DNA of 64,000 bases from Gracilibacillus suaedae (GTDB taxonomy: Bacteria > Bacillota > Bacilli > Bacillales > Amphibacillaceae): the NCBI RefSeq assembly GCF_017599345.1, contig NZ_JAGFVL010000021.1, forward strand, positions 1 to 64,000, given 5' to 3'. The position numbers were made by a program, and so were the translations under genes. Below the pieces are notes generated by a model. That model did no database searches. It was not told where the DNA came from and was given only the letters and a program-made list of their open reading frames with translations. Within the stretch, counting starts at the first letter, position 1, and every line of letters starts with the position of its first letter. Positions 41,693-51,888 of this stretch are shown one piece after another.

Positions 41693-42328
41693 TGACCGAA
41701 AGAAAATACAACGGAGTAGAGTCCATAAACTGCTAAGTCAGTGGACATGGATTTGTTTTCTCCCACTTCCTCGGAGAATGCTGGCAAACCGCTTCGGCAG
41801 AATACTGCGCTTTTCGTGGGCACGGCTTCAGCTAACTTGGTAAAGAAAACCACTTTACCAAGTGGATCTTCAGCTCGTGCTGTCCCACAGGAGTCTCCGT
41901 ATTCTGCCTACGCTAAGGGAACTGATCAATCATTTGAAAGTGGAAGTCCATAGCGATTCACTCTCATGGATTAAATCTTTTACTAATCAGAACATTTCGC
42001 AAAGCGTAGTATCTTGCCGGAGCGTATGTAAGCACTCACTAAAAATCAGATTGGAAGGAAGCTACACCAAGACCAATTTTCACAAGTTCACAGTTTATAT
42101 CTACGTCGAATTAATGGAGAAGTTGATTCTGTTTTTGTGCTTGTGAATAATTGATTTCATAAAAAGTTATACACATGTGGATAATATATAGCGATGATTA
42201 ATTTAAAATCCGAGTGTGGATATCTTTTCAAGTGATATAGTTTTGTGCTATTCTAATAAGTTAGTGACACTAAATAAAATGGATAGTCAATTAATATATA
42301 GAAAAATGAGAATAATGGGGGTGAAGAA
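41693..42328. other. Repeat-bearing gap between jag and mnmE
   Basis: About 635 bases with no credible gene. It contains a large copy of the palindromic repeat (41722-41960), a further repeat fragment (41995-42060: GTAGTATCTTGCCGGAGCG), a solitary DnaA-like box TGTGGATAA near 42174, and the mnmE promoter/leader, with TTCTAATAAGTTAG shortly upstream of the gene. Confidence 0.6.
41722..41960 (+). repeat. GTGGGCACGG-type palindromic repeat, largest copy
   Basis: It starts with an edge motif (TCCATAAACTGC...GGACATGGATT) that recurs inverted at 63-97. The core is GGCAGAATACTGCGCTTTTC, GTGGGCACGGCTTCAGCTAA, a CTTGGTAAAG/CTTTACCAAG hairpin tip, GTGGATCTTCAGCTCGTGC, then CCCACAGGAGTCTCCGTATT. The arms pair over roughly 50 bases. 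Confidence 0.85.
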
Positions 42329-43705
42329 GTGGACAAAGATACAATAGCAGCGATTTCGACACCGATCGGAGAAGGAGCGATCGCAATTGTTCGATTGAGT
42401 GGTGAAGAAGCAATTGCCATAAGCAATAGATTATTTGAAGGAAAAGACCTTGAAAAAGTAGAATCTCATACGATTCATTACGGAAAAATGATCGACACCG
42501 AAACGAATGAAATGATGGAAGAAGTAATGGTTACGGTTATGCGTGCTCCTAAAACATTTACTAAAGAGGATGTAGTAGAGATTAATTGCCATGGTGGACT
42601 GGCATCTGTTAATCGATTATTAGAACATGTTCTGTTACACGGTGCACGTTTAGCTGAACCAGGAGAGTTTACCAAACGGGCATTTCTTAATGGACGTATT
42701 GATTTATCACAAGCAGAAGCTGTGATGGATTTGATTCGTGCCAAAACAGATAAGGCAATGAATATTGCATTGAAGCAATTAGATGGGAAATTATCGAAAC
42801 TTGTTCATCAATTACGGCAAAAGTTAATTGAAACGGTAGCACATGTAGAAGTAAATATCGATTATCCAGAGTATGATGATGTTGAAGAAATGTCTCATCA
42901 AATGTTACGAAAACAAACAGAAGAAGTATATCAGGAAGTAGAACGGTTATTAAGTATGGCGAAACAGGGAAAAATCTTACGGGAAGGTATTGCAACAGCG
43001 ATTATAGGTCGTCCAAACGTAGGAAAATCCTCTTTGCTTAATGCATTTGTTCAGGAAACGAAAGCAATTGTAACAGATATTCCAGGAACAACCAGAGATG
43101 TGATTGAGGAATATGTCAATGTTCGCGGTATACCGTTACGATTAGTTGACACAGCGGGAATTCGTGAAACGGAGGATATTGTTGAGCGGATCGGGGTGGA
43201 ACGTTCCCGTCAAGCCTTAAAGGAGTCGGACTTAATTTTGTTAGTGTTGAACTATGGTGAGCAATTAACAGAAGAAGACCGTAACCTTTTTAAAGCGATA
43301 GAAGGGTTAGAATATATCGTGATCGTCAATAAGACAGACTTGGATCAAAAGTTAGACCTGGAGGAAGTAAGACAATTAGCCGGTGATCAAAAAGTGATAA
43401 CGACTGCATTAATTGAAGAGAAAGGCATGGATGATTTAGAAGAAGCAATTGCAGACACTTTTTTTGCGGGAGATTTGGAAAGTGGCGATTTAACGTATGT
43501 TTCGAATGTACGTCATATTCAATTATTGCAGCAAACTTTAAAGGCTCTGGAAGATGCAATGGATGCGATGGATGCAGATATGCCAATTGACCTGGTACAA
43601 ATTGACGTGACAAGAGCTTGGGAATTATTGGGTGAGATTGTAGGAGATACGATGCAGGATAGTCTGATTGATCAACTGTTTTCACAGTTCTGTTTAGGGA
43701 AATAA
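42329..43705 (+). CDS. mnmE: tRNA modification GTPase MnmE
   Basis: 458 residues: formyl-THF-binding N-terminal domain, helical domain, inserted G domain ([28 protein letters not shown]) and the C-terminal CLGK with functional C455. With MnmG it makes the cmnm5 group on U34 of certain tRNAs. GTG start with GGGGGTG upstream; mnmG follows after 25 bases. Confidence 0.98.
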   Translation: MDKDTIAAISTPIGEGAIAIVRLSGEEAIAISNRLFEGKDLEKVESHTIHYGKMIDTETNEMMEEVMVTVMRAPKTFTKEDVVEINCHGGLASVNRLLEHVLLHGARLAEPGEFTKRAFLNGRIDLSQAEAVMDLIRAKTDKAMNIALKQLDGKLSKLVHQLRQKLIETVAHVEVNIDYPEYDDVEEMSHQMLRKQTEEVYQEVERLLSMAKQGKILREGIATAIIGRPNVGKSSLLNAFVQETKAIVTDIPGTTRDVIEEYVNVRGIPLRLVDTAGIRETEDIVERIGVERSRQALKESDLILLVLNYGEQLTEEDRNLFKAIEGLEYIVIVNKTDLDQKLDLEEVRQLAGDQKVITTALIEEKGMDDLEEAIADTFFAGDLESGDLTYVSNVRHIQLLQQTLKALEDAMDAMDADMPIDLVQIDVTRAWELLGEIVGDTMQDSLIDQLFSQFCLGK

Positions 43706-43730
43706 ATACTAATAAAAAGGAGGATCAGCG

Positions 43731-45623
43731 ATGTCAACTTATGAAGCTGGTCATTATGATGTGATCGTCATCGGAGCAGGCCATGCAGGGGTAGAGGCTG
43801 CTTATGCTGCTGCCAAACGTGGAGCGAAAACATTAATATTAACATTGAACTTAGATATGATCGCATTTATGCCGTGTAATCCATCAATCGGTGGACCTGC
43901 CAAAGGTATCGTCGTTCGTGAAATTGATGCATTGGGCGGATTAATGGGTAAGGTAATCGATAAAACATACATTCAAATGAGAATGCTTAATACAGGTAAA
44001 GGACCTGCTGTTCGGGCATTACGTGCACAAGCAGATAAACCTTTATATATTCAAGAAATGAAGAAGACATTAGAACAAGAACCAAATTTAACACTTCGTC
44101 AAGGAATGGTAGAAAAATTAGTTGTCGAAGATGATCAAGTAAAAGGGGTTATCACAGAGACGAAAGCATTATATCGTGCTGAAACTGTAATTATTACAAC
44201 AGGTACGTTTATGCGTGGTCGTGTCATCATTGGCGATATTTCCTATGAAAGTGGACCAAATAACCAACGAGCAAGTGTAAAATTAGCGGAAAACTTGGAA
44301 GAAATAGGTTTTGATCTTGTTCGTTTTAAAACAGGTACACCACCAAGAGTTAATAATCATTCGATTAATTACGATAAAACAGAAATTCAGCCAGGGGATG
44401 ACCATCCACAACATTTTTCCTATGAAACAACGGAGGAAATATTGGATCAAATTCCATGCTGGTTAACCTATACAAATGAAAAAACACATGAGATTATTAA
44501 TGAAAATCTAGGGTTATCTGCGATGTATTCCGGTATGATCAAAGGAACAGGACCGCGTTATTGTCCATCTATTGAGGATAAAATTGTTAGATTCCATGAT
44601 AAACCACGTCATCAAATTTTCTTGGAGCCAGAAGGTCGCCATACCGATGAAGTGTATGTCCAAGGTTTATCTACCTCATTACCTGAATACGTACAACGCG
44701 AAATTTTACACAGTATTCCAGGATTAGAAGAAGCGGACATTATGCGTGCTGGTTATGCAATTGAATACGATTCTGTCGTGCCAACACAATTATGGCCGAC
44801 ACTTGAAGTGAAAGATGTAGAAGGTTTGTTCACGGCGGGTCAAATTAATGGTACATCTGGGTATGAAGAAGCTGCAGGTCAAGGTTTAATGGCTGGAATT
44901 AACGCAGCAGCTAAAGCATTGGATAAAGATCCCTTAATTTTAGATAGATCTCAGGCGTATATTGGTGTATTAATTGATGACCTTGTAACAAAAGGGACCA
45001 ATGAACCATACCGTCTGTTAACGTCACGAGCAGAATATCGTTTATTATTACGTCACGATAACGCGGATTTACGTTTAACTGAGATAGGTCATCAAATGGG
45101 CTTGATTTCAGACGAGCGATTTGCAAGTTTTGAAGAGAAGAAACGCTTAATTGAAGAAGAGAAAGAACGATTAAGCAGTATTCGGTTAAAACCAACAGAA
45201 GAATTGCAACAGTTGATGGAGTCTGTAGGTGGTACTAGGTTAAAAGATGGCATTCTTGCTTATGATTTAATGAAAAGACCTGAAGTAACATATGACGTGA
45301 TTGAACAAGTAGCACCAGCTGAAAAAGAATTAGCGGCTGATGTAAAAGAACAAGTCGAAATTCAAATTAAATATCAAGGTTATATCGCAAAGTCAAACCA
45401 ACAAGTCGAGCGCATAAAAAAAATGGAAAATAAACTAATCCCAGATGATATTGATTATGATGCAATTAGTGGTATTGCTACTGAAGCAAGAGAAAAATTG
45501 AAGCAAGTTCGTCCGTTATCTGTAGCGCAAGCATCAAGGATATCAGGTGTTAATCCAGCTGATATTTCCATTCTTTTAGTGTATATTGAACAAGGGAATG
45601 TAGCTAAAGTATCGAACGAATAG
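43731..45623 (+). CDS. mnmG: tRNA U34 carboxymethylaminomethyl enzyme MnmG
   Basis: 630 residues. FAD site [15 protein letters not shown] near the N-terminus, conserved [29 protein letters not shown], and a C-terminal MnmE-interacting helical domain. GGAGGA precedes the ATG. It partners with MnmE just upstream; rsmG follows after 9 bases. Confidence 0.98.
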   Translation: MSTYEAGHYDVIVIGAGHAGVEAAYAAAKRGAKTLILTLNLDMIAFMPCNPSIGGPAKGIVVREIDALGGLMGKVIDKTYIQMRMLNTGKGPAVRALRAQADKPLYIQEMKKTLEQEPNLTLRQGMVEKLVVEDDQVKGVITETKALYRAETVIITTGTFMRGRVIIGDISYESGPNNQRASVKLAENLEEIGFDLVRFKTGTPPRVNNHSINYDKTEIQPGDDHPQHFSYETTEEILDQIPCWLTYTNEKTHEIINENLGLSAMYSGMIKGTGPRYCPSIEDKIVRFHDKPRHQIFLEPEGRHTDEVYVQGLSTSLPEYVQREILHSIPGLEEADIMRAGYAIEYDSVVPTQLWPTLEVKDVEGLFTAGQINGTSGYEEAAGQGLMAGINAAAKALDKDPLILDRSQAYIGVLIDDLVTKGTNEPYRLLTSRAEYRLLLRHDNADLRLTEIGHQMGLISDERFASFEEKKRLIEEEKERLSSIRLKPTEELQQLMESVGGTRLKDGILAYDLMKRPEVTYDVIEQVAPAEKELAADVKEQVEIQIKYQGYIAKSNQQVERIKKMENKLIPDDIDYDAISGIATEAREKLKQVRPLSVAQASRISGVNPADISILLVYIEQGNVAKVSNE

Positions 45624-45632
45624 AGGAGTGGC

Positions 45633-46349
45633 ATGATGAATCTTTCGTCTTTTCAAGAACATCTAAAAAAAGAAGGAATTGAGATCACGGAAAAGCAATT
45701 ACAGCAATTTGAGAAATATTTCCACACATTGGTGGAGTGGAACGAAAAAATGAATTTAACAGCGATCACAGATCAAGAAGAAGTCTACGTCAAACACTTT
45801 TATGATTCGATTACAGCTGCATTTTATTTTGATTTCACCAATGCATTTCATTTATGTGATGTGGGTGCTGGAGCGGGTTTTCCCAGTATTCCACTTAAAA
45901 TACTTTTTCCGCAAATCGATGTTACCATTGTCGATTCATTAAAGAAAAGGATTACATTTTTAAATCATTTAGCTTCAGAACTAGAACTTGAAGGTGTGAG
46001 TTTTTATCATGATCGTGCTGAATTGTTTGGAAGAAACGAGAAGTTCAGACATAAATTTGATGTCGTGATGGCTCGTGCTGTAGCGAGGACTTCTGTTTTG
46101 TCTGAGCTTTGCCTGCCACTTCTACGAACAAATGGTACGTTTATTGCGATGAAGGGTTCTAATGTAGAGGAAGAACTTTCCGATGCCGAAGATGCAATTG
46201 AACTGCTTGGTGGAAAATTACAACGCATTGAACATTTTTCATTACCAGAAAATAATGGGGAAAGAAATATCGTCATTATTGATAAAAAACGTAAAACACC
46301 AAAGAAATTCCCTAGAAAACCAGGGGTACCCAATAAAAATCCTTTATAA
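45633..46349 (+). CDS. rsmG: 16S rRNA G527 N7-methyltransferase RsmG
   Basis: 238 residues. SAM-binding [15 protein letters not shown] and the substrate-site region [17 protein letters not shown]. It methylates G527 (E. coli numbering) of 16S rRNA. The ATG at 45633 or 45636 follows GAGGAG. The C-terminal tail is strongly basic ([15 protein letters not shown]). Confidence 0.97.
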   Translation: MMNLSSFQEHLKKEGIEITEKQLQQFEKYFHTLVEWNEKMNLTAITDQEEVYVKHFYDSITAAFYFDFTNAFHLCDVGAGAGFPSIPLKILFPQIDVTIVDSLKKRITFLNHLASELELEGVSFYHDRAELFGRNEKFRHKFDVVMARAVARTSVLSELCLPLLRTNGTFIAMKGSNVEEELSDAEDAIELLGGKLQRIEHFSLPENNGERNIVIIDKKRKTPKKFPRKPGVPNKNPL

Positions 46350-46433
46350 ATGATATTTTTATCAAAAATAAGTCATATTTTTTATCGCTTTTTGATTTTT
46401 TATGATAAAATAAGAGTAACAGATTACTAGTTA

Positions 46434-46449
46434 TGTTCCACGTGAAACA
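46434..46449. promoter_or_regulatory. parS site 1
   Basis: TGTTCCACGTGAAACA, a perfect match to the Spo0J/ParB consensus TGTTNCACGTGAAACA, lying between rsmG and noc close to the soj-spo0J genes. Confidence 0.97.
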
Positions 46450-46473
46450 TTTGGGATATAAAACGGCTTCTAT

Positions 46474-46512
46474 GACTTGCTTAAATTCTAGTTTTAAGCA
46501 AGTTTTCCCTTT
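46474..46512 (+). terminator. mnmE-mnmG-rsmG terminator
   Basis: ACTTGCTTAAA / TTTAAGCAAGT stem followed by TTTCCCTTTT, between parS and noc. Confidence 0.8.
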
Positions 46513-46597
46513 TATTAACTCGATAAATAGGGAAAAGTATTCGCTCTCATACAATATTATTTGAATTTTGTTTAAGCAGAAAAAGGTGGTGTTGATT

Positions 46598-47461
46598 ATG
46601 TTACACCCATTTGGTCGTATTTTTGGATTAGGTGATAAGGTGGATGAAGAATTAATAGAGGACCAGGAAAGCTATCAAGATGAAGTAGTTTTTATTGATG
46701 TTGATGCTATTGAAGCAAATCGCTACCAGCCTAGATCCATATTTAATGAAGAAAAAATTAAAGAATTAGCACAAACCCTACATACACATGGTATGATTCA
46801 GCCGATTGTAGTCCGGTCTCTTGATGAGGAAGAGGATAAATATGAAATAATTGCTGGGGAAAGACGTTGGCGAGCAGCAAAAAGCCTGAATTGGGATAAG
46901 GTTCCTGCAATTATTCGTGAAATGACAGATAAAGAGACGGCATCGGTAGCATTAATTGAGAACTTACAACGTGAGGAACTGACAGTAATCGAAGAAGCGG
47001 TCGCATATGAGAAATTGATCGAGATGCATGAATTAACACAAGAAGCGTTAGCCCAACGTTTAGGTAAAAGTCAATCGACAATAGCAAATAAAATGCGCTT
47101 ATTAAAATTGCCAGAACCAGTGCAACAAGCTATTTTGCAGAAGACAATTACGGAAAGACATGCTCGTGCATTGATCGCTTTAAAGAGTGAAGCACTTCAA
47201 TTGAAAATATTACAACAGATTATTGAACGAGATTTAAATGTTAAACAAACAGAGGCCCAAATAGAGCGACTGTTATCTGATAAGAAAAAGCCTGCCAAAA
47301 AGCCTCGGCTAAAAGGTGTTAACAAAGATATGAGAATTGCTATGAACACGATCAGGCAATCATTAGACATGGTATCTGACACGGGGATTGATTTAGAGAC
47401 AGATGAACAGGATCATGATGACTATTATCAGATTACGATCAAAATTCCTAAGAAAAAATGA
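46598..47461 (+). CDS. noc: Nucleoid occlusion protein Noc
   Basis: 287 residues from ATG 46598 (AAGGTGGTG upstream), starting [12 protein letters not shown] like the amphipathic membrane-targeting helix of Noc. ParB-type N-terminal domain (QPRSIF; GERRWRA), helix-turn-helix ([19 protein letters not shown]), and a C-terminal dimer domain. Distinct from Spo0J, which is encoded about 940 bases downstream. It blocks division over the nucleoid. Confidence 0.96.
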   Translation: MLHPFGRIFGLGDKVDEELIEDQESYQDEVVFIDVDAIEANRYQPRSIFNEEKIKELAQTLHTHGMIQPIVVRSLDEEEDKYEIIAGERRWRAAKSLNWDKVPAIIREMTDKETASVALIENLQREELTVIEEAVAYEKLIEMHELTQEALAQRLGKSQSTIANKMRLLKLPEPVQQAILQKTITERHARALIALKSEALQLKILQQIIERDLNVKQTEAQIERLLSDKKKPAKKPRLKGVNKDMRIAMNTIRQSLDMVSDTGIDLETDEQDHDDYYQITIKIPKKK

Positions 47462-47469
47462 TTACATGA

Positions 47470-47508
47470 TGACCCATCTTTATTAGTTAGGAAGATGGGT
47501 TGTTTTTT
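47470..47508 (+). terminator. noc terminator
   Basis: ACCCATCTT / AAGATGGGT stem with TGTTTTTT following, directly after the noc stop. Confidence 0.88.
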
Positions 47509-47642
47509 GGCAAGATAAAAGGTATTTGTTAGGTAATCAATTGGACCATTTTAACTAAAAATGTTAAAAATTAAAAAAAATTTATTTATAATAGATTATT
47601 AGTGATAGAATAAGAGAAAAGATGCAAGAGGTAGGTGACACC

Positions 47643-48404
47643 ATGGGTAAAGTAATAGCCGTTGCAAACCAAAAAGGTGGCGTCGGCAAAACGACTTCTT
47701 CTGTTAATTTAAGTGCATGTTTAGCACATCTGAATAAAAAAATATTAATTGTAGATATAGATCCTCAAGGTAATTCTACGAGTGGGGTAGGGATTAATAA
47801 AGCAGATGTAAGTCATTGTATATATGACGTGTTAGTAGAGGATATTGAAACGAAACAAGTATGCTTGCAGACAGATATCGAAAATTTAGAAATAATACCC
47901 GCAACCATTCAGCTAGCTGGAGCTGAAATAGAATTAGTTTCTACTATTTCACGTGAAGTTCGTTTGAAGAAGGCTATTGATAGTATTAAGGATGACTATG
48001 ATTATATTATCATTGATTGTCCTCCTTCACTAGGGTTGTTAACAATCAATGCCTTAACAGCTTCAGATACTGTTTTAATACCAGTTCAATGTGAATATTA
48101 TGCATTAGAAGGATTAAGTCAGTTATTGAACACGATTCGGTTAGTACAAAAACATTTAAATAAAGAACTGATGATAGAAGGAGTTCTTTTAACCATGTTA
48201 GATGCAAGAACGAATCTTGGACTGCAAGTAATAGATGAAGTGAAAAAGTATTTTCAAGATAAAGTCTATAACACGGTGGTACCACGTAATATTCGTTTAG
48301 GTGAAGCGCCAAGTCATGGACAACCAATCATATCATACGACTCTAAATCAAGAGGAGCAGAGGTTTACCTTGATTTAGCAAAGGAAGTGATTGCCGGTGG
48401 CTAG
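47643..48404 (+). CDS. soj: Chromosome partitioning ATPase Soj/ParA
   Basis: 253 residues from ATG 47643 (AGGTG upstream). Deviant Walker A KGGVGKTT near the N-terminus, and Walker B DYIIIDCPPSLG. It cooperates with Spo0J at parS and regulates DnaA. The 3' end overlaps the spo0J start by 8 bases. Confidence 0.97.
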   Translation: MGKVIAVANQKGGVGKTTSSVNLSACLAHLNKKILIVDIDPQGNSTSGVGINKADVSHCIYDVLVEDIETKQVCLQTDIENLEIIPATIQLAGAEIELVSTISREVRLKKAIDSIKDDYDYIIIDCPPSLGLLTINALTASDTVLIPVQCEYYALEGLSQLLNTIRLVQKHLNKELMIEGVLLTMLDARTNLGLQVIDEVKKYFQDKVYNTVVPRNIRLGEAPSHGQPIISYDSKSRGAEVYLDLAKEVIAGG

Positions 48405-49230
48405 AGGATTAGGTAAGGGGTTAGATGCATTTTTTCCAGAAATAGAAGAAAAAGATTCTGACAAGATTGAAGAGGTAGAACTGAAGAAATGCCGGCCAAA
48501 CCCATATCAACCACGAAAAGTATTCGAAGCGGATGCGATCGAGGAGTTAAAAGAATCTGTTTTACAACATGGTATCCTGCAACCTTTGATAGTAAGAAAG
48601 AGCATTAGAGGATATGAAATTGTCGTAGGTGAGAGAAGGTTTAGAGCAGCTAAAGAAGCAAATTTAGAAACAATACCTGTTATTATTAAAGATTTAACAG
48701 ATGAACAAATGATGGAGTTAGCATTATTAGAAAATATTCAGCGTGAAGATTTAACTCCGATTGAAGAAGCAACGGCATATGATCGCTTAATTAATGAGTT
48801 AGGTACAACACAGGATCAACTTGCCAAGCGGTTAGGGAAAAGCAGATCACATATCGCGAACCTGGTAAGACTCCTCAGTTTGCCAGAAGAGGTTATGGCC
48901 CAAATCAACCACGGAGCACTTTCCATGGGACATGGAAGAGCTTTATTAGGATTAAAAGATAAAAATAAAATCAAACCGGTAGTAAAACGGATTACGACAG
49001 AGAGATTGAATGTCCGCCAAGTGGAGGCACTAATAAACGAACTAAATAATCAGCAACCGAAGAAAAAGAAAAAGCCAAAGAAGGATATCTTTATTACGGA
49101 AAAAGAAAATCATTTAAAAGAGTATTTTGGAACGAATGTAAAGATTAACAAAGGAAAAAGAAAAGGTAAAATAGAAATAGAATTCTTTTCGGAAGAAGAC
49201 TTAAACCGTATTTTAGATAAGATAGAATAA
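48397..49230 (+). CDS. spo0J: ParB-type partition protein Spo0J
   Basis: 277 residues from GTG 48397 (MARGLGKGLDAFF). The ParB CTPase motifs include NPYQPRKVF and GERRFRAAKEAN; helix-turn-helix about 120-190; lysine-rich linker (PKKKKKPKKD) and C-terminal dimer domain. It loads at parS and slides as a CTP clamp, recruiting SMC. Two parS sites are in the window. Confidence 0.97.
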   Translation: MARGLGKGLDAFFPEIEEKDSDKIEEVELKKCRPNPYQPRKVFEADAIEELKESVLQHGILQPLIVRKSIRGYEIVVGERRFRAAKEANLETIPVIIKDLTDEQMMELALLENIQREDLTPIEEATAYDRLINELGTTQDQLAKRLGKSRSHIANLVRLLSLPEEVMAQINHGALSMGHGRALLGLKDKNKIKPVVKRITTERLNVRQVEALINELNNQQPKKKKKPKKDIFITEKENHLKEYFGTNVKINKGKRKGKIEIEFFSEEDLNRILDKIE

Positions 49231-49237
49231 TATTTGG

Positions 49238-49274
49238 TCTGATTGTTTGCGGGTGCAAATGATCAGGCTTTTTC
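49238..49274 (+). terminator. soj-spo0J terminator
   Basis: CTGATTGTTTGC / GCAAATGATCAG imperfect stem followed by GCTTTTTC. Confidence 0.85.
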
Positions 49275-49310
49275 ATGTGAAACTATTCTACAGGTGAAGG
49301 TGGAGGCATC

Positions 49311-50015
49311 ATGGCTTTATTAGGAACATTAGTAAATGGTTTATGTATTATTATAGGTACCATTATTGGTCTTATTTTTTCCAATATCCCTGAAAGAGTT
49401 AAAAACACCGCTTTACAAGGAATTGGTTTAGTAGTAGCACTGATTGGTATTCAAATGGCGATCCAAGCAGATAATATTATCTTAATTTTGCTAAGTCTAT
49501 TACTAGGCTCTATTATTGGTACAGGTGTACATTTGGAAGATAAATTAAATATCCTTGGGCAAAAACTAGAAGGTAAAATAAGCAAGGATGGCAATGGAAA
49601 TCTTACAGAAGGATTTATAACGGCTACTTTAATTTTTGTCATTGGGGCCATGAGCATTGTCGGTGCATTGGATGGTGGATTGAGAGGGGATCATGAAGTT
49701 TTATATACGAAAGCGTTTTTAGACGGTTTCATGGCAATGGTGTTAACCACAACATTAGGATATGGCGTCATTTTTTCGGTAATACCAGTTATTCTCTATC
49801 AAGGATCGATTGCATTACTAGCGGTACAAATTAATAATTGGCTCCCGCAATCTATCTTAGATGGATTTATCAATGAGGTAACTGCAATAGGAGGCTTATT
49901 AATATTAGCAATTGGCTTAAATATTCTTAACATTACCAAAATAAAAATAGGAGACTTCCTCCCCGCTATTTTTGTATTTATTATCTTTTATTTCAGTTAT
50001 GGTTTTATAGCATGA
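49311..50015 (+). CDS. DUF554 membrane protein
   Basis: 234 residues with about seven membrane segments. The opening LGTLVNGLCIIIGTIIGL and the central FVIGAMSIVGALDGGL are typical of DUF554. No function is established for the family; a transporter is a guess. It lies after spo0J, a place where such genes are found in several Bacillaceae. AGGTGGAGG lies before the ATG. Confidence 0.88.
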   Translation: MALLGTLVNGLCIIIGTIIGLIFSNIPERVKNTALQGIGLVVALIGIQMAIQADNIILILLSLLLGSIIGTGVHLEDKLNILGQKLEGKISKDGNGNLTEGFITATLIFVIGAMSIVGALDGGLRGDHEVLYTKAFLDGFMAMVLTTTLGYGVIFSVIPVILYQGSIALLAVQINNWLPQSILDGFINEVTAIGGLLILAIGLNILNITKIKIGDFLPAIFVFIIFYFSYGFIA

Positions 50016-50067
50016 GCGAAATCCAAATACTGCGAAATAGTGTGGACTTCCAAGTAAGTCTGGGCAG

Positions 50068-50252
50068 AGTGCGGACAATTGTTCCGCTATTTGCGACAAA
50101 AGTGCCGTTTTTATGGTGGTTGCGGACATCTATTCCGCTATTCATTGAAAATAGTGCTAATGGAAGCCGAAATGAGCCAAATAAGGAATTCAATGTCCGC
50201 TAACATGGGAAAACAGGCGTTTTTCATTCAAATAACGCACTAAATGTCCGCT
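50068..50252 (-). repeat. Four-block GCGGACAT repeat, copy 2 (inverted)
   Basis: On the minus strand: GCGGACATTTAGTGCGTTAT, GCGGACATTGAATTCCTTAT, AATAGCGGAATAGATGTCCG and CAAATAGCGGAACAATTGTC, at the spacing of the copy at 20265-20453, to which it is very similar. It fills most of the gap between the DUF554 and YkvI-like genes; nothing else is visible in 50253-50421. Confidence 0.9.
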
Positions 50253-50421
50253 CAGCACCTAGATAAATTTTCATTATTCCTCAGTTTGTATCTATTTCAT
50301 ATCTGACAATCGGGTTGGTTTTGTCTGGTTATTGGCTTTAAAAGTGCCGGAATTTTTGTTCATACCTTTGTCCCACGTCGCATATTTTTAATATATCTAA
50401 AGCTTTTTTGGAGGCAAAGAT

Positions 50422-51432
50422 ATGTGGAAATCGGGTATGAAGTGGATGTTCTTAATTATAGGAACAATGGTTGGGGCAGGGTATGCTTCAGGCAGAGAAT
50501 TATGGCAATTTTTTGGCCATGAAAGTGGACTAGCTATTCTTTTATTTACCTTATTATTTATTTGTTCTATAGCAATTACAATGAAAGTTGGTTATCAACA
50601 CCAAACATCTAATTATTACGCATTATTGGAGATTATTCTTGGAAAGCGTATTGCGCGTTTTTATGATATCTTGATTTTCTTCTACCTTATGTCTACCACT
50701 GTAATTATGATTGCAGGCAGTGGTGCAACCTTTGAAGCTTTTCAACTTTCCAAATGGATTGGCATTCTCTTTATTGTTGTTTTTATTATTTTAATTTTTA
50801 TTAAAGGTATTAAAGGGGTGCTCACTTTTAACGTCATCCTTCTACCTTTATTAATCATTGGCTTATTATCGATTTTAGTCATTTATTCAATAGATGAACA
50901 ACTAACCTTCATTTTATCTTTAGACCATCAAGCAAACTGGACAGCTGCTTTTACATTTACAGCTTTAAATATCTTATCGATTCTCGCTGTTTTAGGAGCG
51001 GTAGGGGAAAAGATTGAATCAAATGGTGAAATAGTGATCGCAAGTGTTGGTAGTGGCTTGATTCTAGGAATTATCTCTTTTTTATATAATAATTCTTTAA
51101 TTCAAATATCTGAGGTCATCATTTTATATGAAATACCTTTATTTGCAATATTGAAGAATTATCCCAACTATACGTATATCATGATGACAATTTTATTATG
51201 GTGTGCTATATTTACAACAGCTATATCAGGTGTTTTAGGATTAGTAACAAGGCTTGGTCGTTTTTTAAAATATCATTTATGGCAAATTACAGTATTTTTA
51301 TTAATTATTCTCACGCCGTTAACAATTATTGGTTTCTCCACACTAATTGAATTTCTATATCCGATTTACGGAATTGTCAATTTATATTTACTTTGTGCTA
51401 TCTTACTATTTCCTTTTTATAAAAAAAACTAA
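50422..51432 (+). CDS. YkvI-like integral membrane protein
   Basis: 336 residues, about ten membrane segments, starting with the GTMVGAGYASGRELWQFF segment typical of the YkvI family, which resembles APC/LeuT-fold transporters. The substrate is unknown. GGAGG lies seven bases before the ATG. It is followed by the DUF951 gene. Confidence 0.83.
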   Translation: MWKSGMKWMFLIIGTMVGAGYASGRELWQFFGHESGLAILLFTLLFICSIAITMKVGYQHQTSNYYALLEIILGKRIARFYDILIFFYLMSTTVIMIAGSGATFEAFQLSKWIGILFIVVFIILIFIKGIKGVLTFNVILLPLLIIGLLSILVIYSIDEQLTFILSLDHQANWTAAFTFTALNILSILAVLGAVGEKIESNGEIVIASVGSGLILGIISFLYNNSLIQISEVIILYEIPLFAILKNYPNYTYIMMTILLWCAIFTTAISGVLGLVTRLGRFLKYHLWQITVFLLIILTPLTIIGFSTLIEFLYPIYGIVNLYLLCAILLFPFYKKN

Positions 51433-51474
51433 TATAATAGGTACCATAATATCGTGTAAGATTGAGGTGATAAC

Positions 51475-51669
51475 ATGGAGCGCAAGGAATTTCAGTTAAA
51501 TGATGTAGTCGAAATGAAAAAGCCCCATCCATGTGGTGAGAATCGTTGGAAAATTATTCGCATGGGCATGGATATTCGAATTAAGTGTGAAGGATGTGGG
51601 CATAGTGTCATGTTACCACGTAAACGATTCGAACAAAAAATGAAACGAGTACTCGAACATCAGGAATGA
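51475..51669 (+). CDS. DUF951 small protein (YyzM type)
   Basis: 64 residues with three cysteines: one in KKPHPCGENRW and two in CEGCGHSVMLPR, plus a basic C-terminus. These match DUF951, usually encoded next to ychF as here. A zinc or nucleic-acid-binding role is suggested by the motif but unproven. GAGGTGATAAC precedes the ATG. Confidence 0.9.
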   Translation: MERKEFQLNDVVEMKKPHPCGENRWKIIRMGMDIRIKCEGCGHSVMLPRKRFEQKMKRVLEHQE

Positions 51670-51686
51670 AATAATTATCATAAAAA

Positions 51687-51702
51687 TGTTTCACGTGAAA
51701 CA
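51687..51702. promoter_or_regulatory. parS site 2
   Basis: TGTTTCACGTGAAACA, a perfectly symmetric match to the parS consensus, between the DUF951 gene and ychF. Confidence 0.97.
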
Positions 51703-51761
51703 AAATCTTTTTTTCTAGTATGCTAAAAGCTAAGAAATCATTTTTTCAATAGAGGGAAATT

Positions 51762-51802
51762 GGAAAATCAAGGGGTTAGAGCCCTTGATTTTCGTTTTTT
51801 AA
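51762..51802 (+). terminator. Terminator upstream of ychF
   Basis: AAAATCAAGGG / CCCTTGATTTT stem, loop GTTAGAG, then CGTTTTTT. Confidence 0.88.
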
Positions 51803-51806
51803 TAAC

Positions 51807-51835
51807 TTGTCAATTTGGAAAAGTATCACTATAAT
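51807..51835 (+). promoter_or_regulatory. ychF promoter
   Basis: TTGTCA (51807-51812) and TATAAT (51830-51835) with a 17-base spacer, directly after a terminator. Confidence 0.8.
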
Positions 51836-51888
51836 TGGTATGACTGATACGTTCATATGGACGGAATCCTTAAGGAGTGAAAGTTAAC

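Noticed and set aside
41741-42146. Frames of 70 and 94 codons between jag and mnmE
   Set aside because: They translate the palindromic repeat and its flank.
49266-49285. A third parS site (TTTTTCATGTGAAACT) after spo0J
   Set aside because: Three mismatches to the consensus, including the central CACGTG.
50012-50203. Frames of 60-70 codons between the DUF554 and YkvI-like genes
   Set aside because: They fall in the four-block repeat on both strands, so coding is unlikely.
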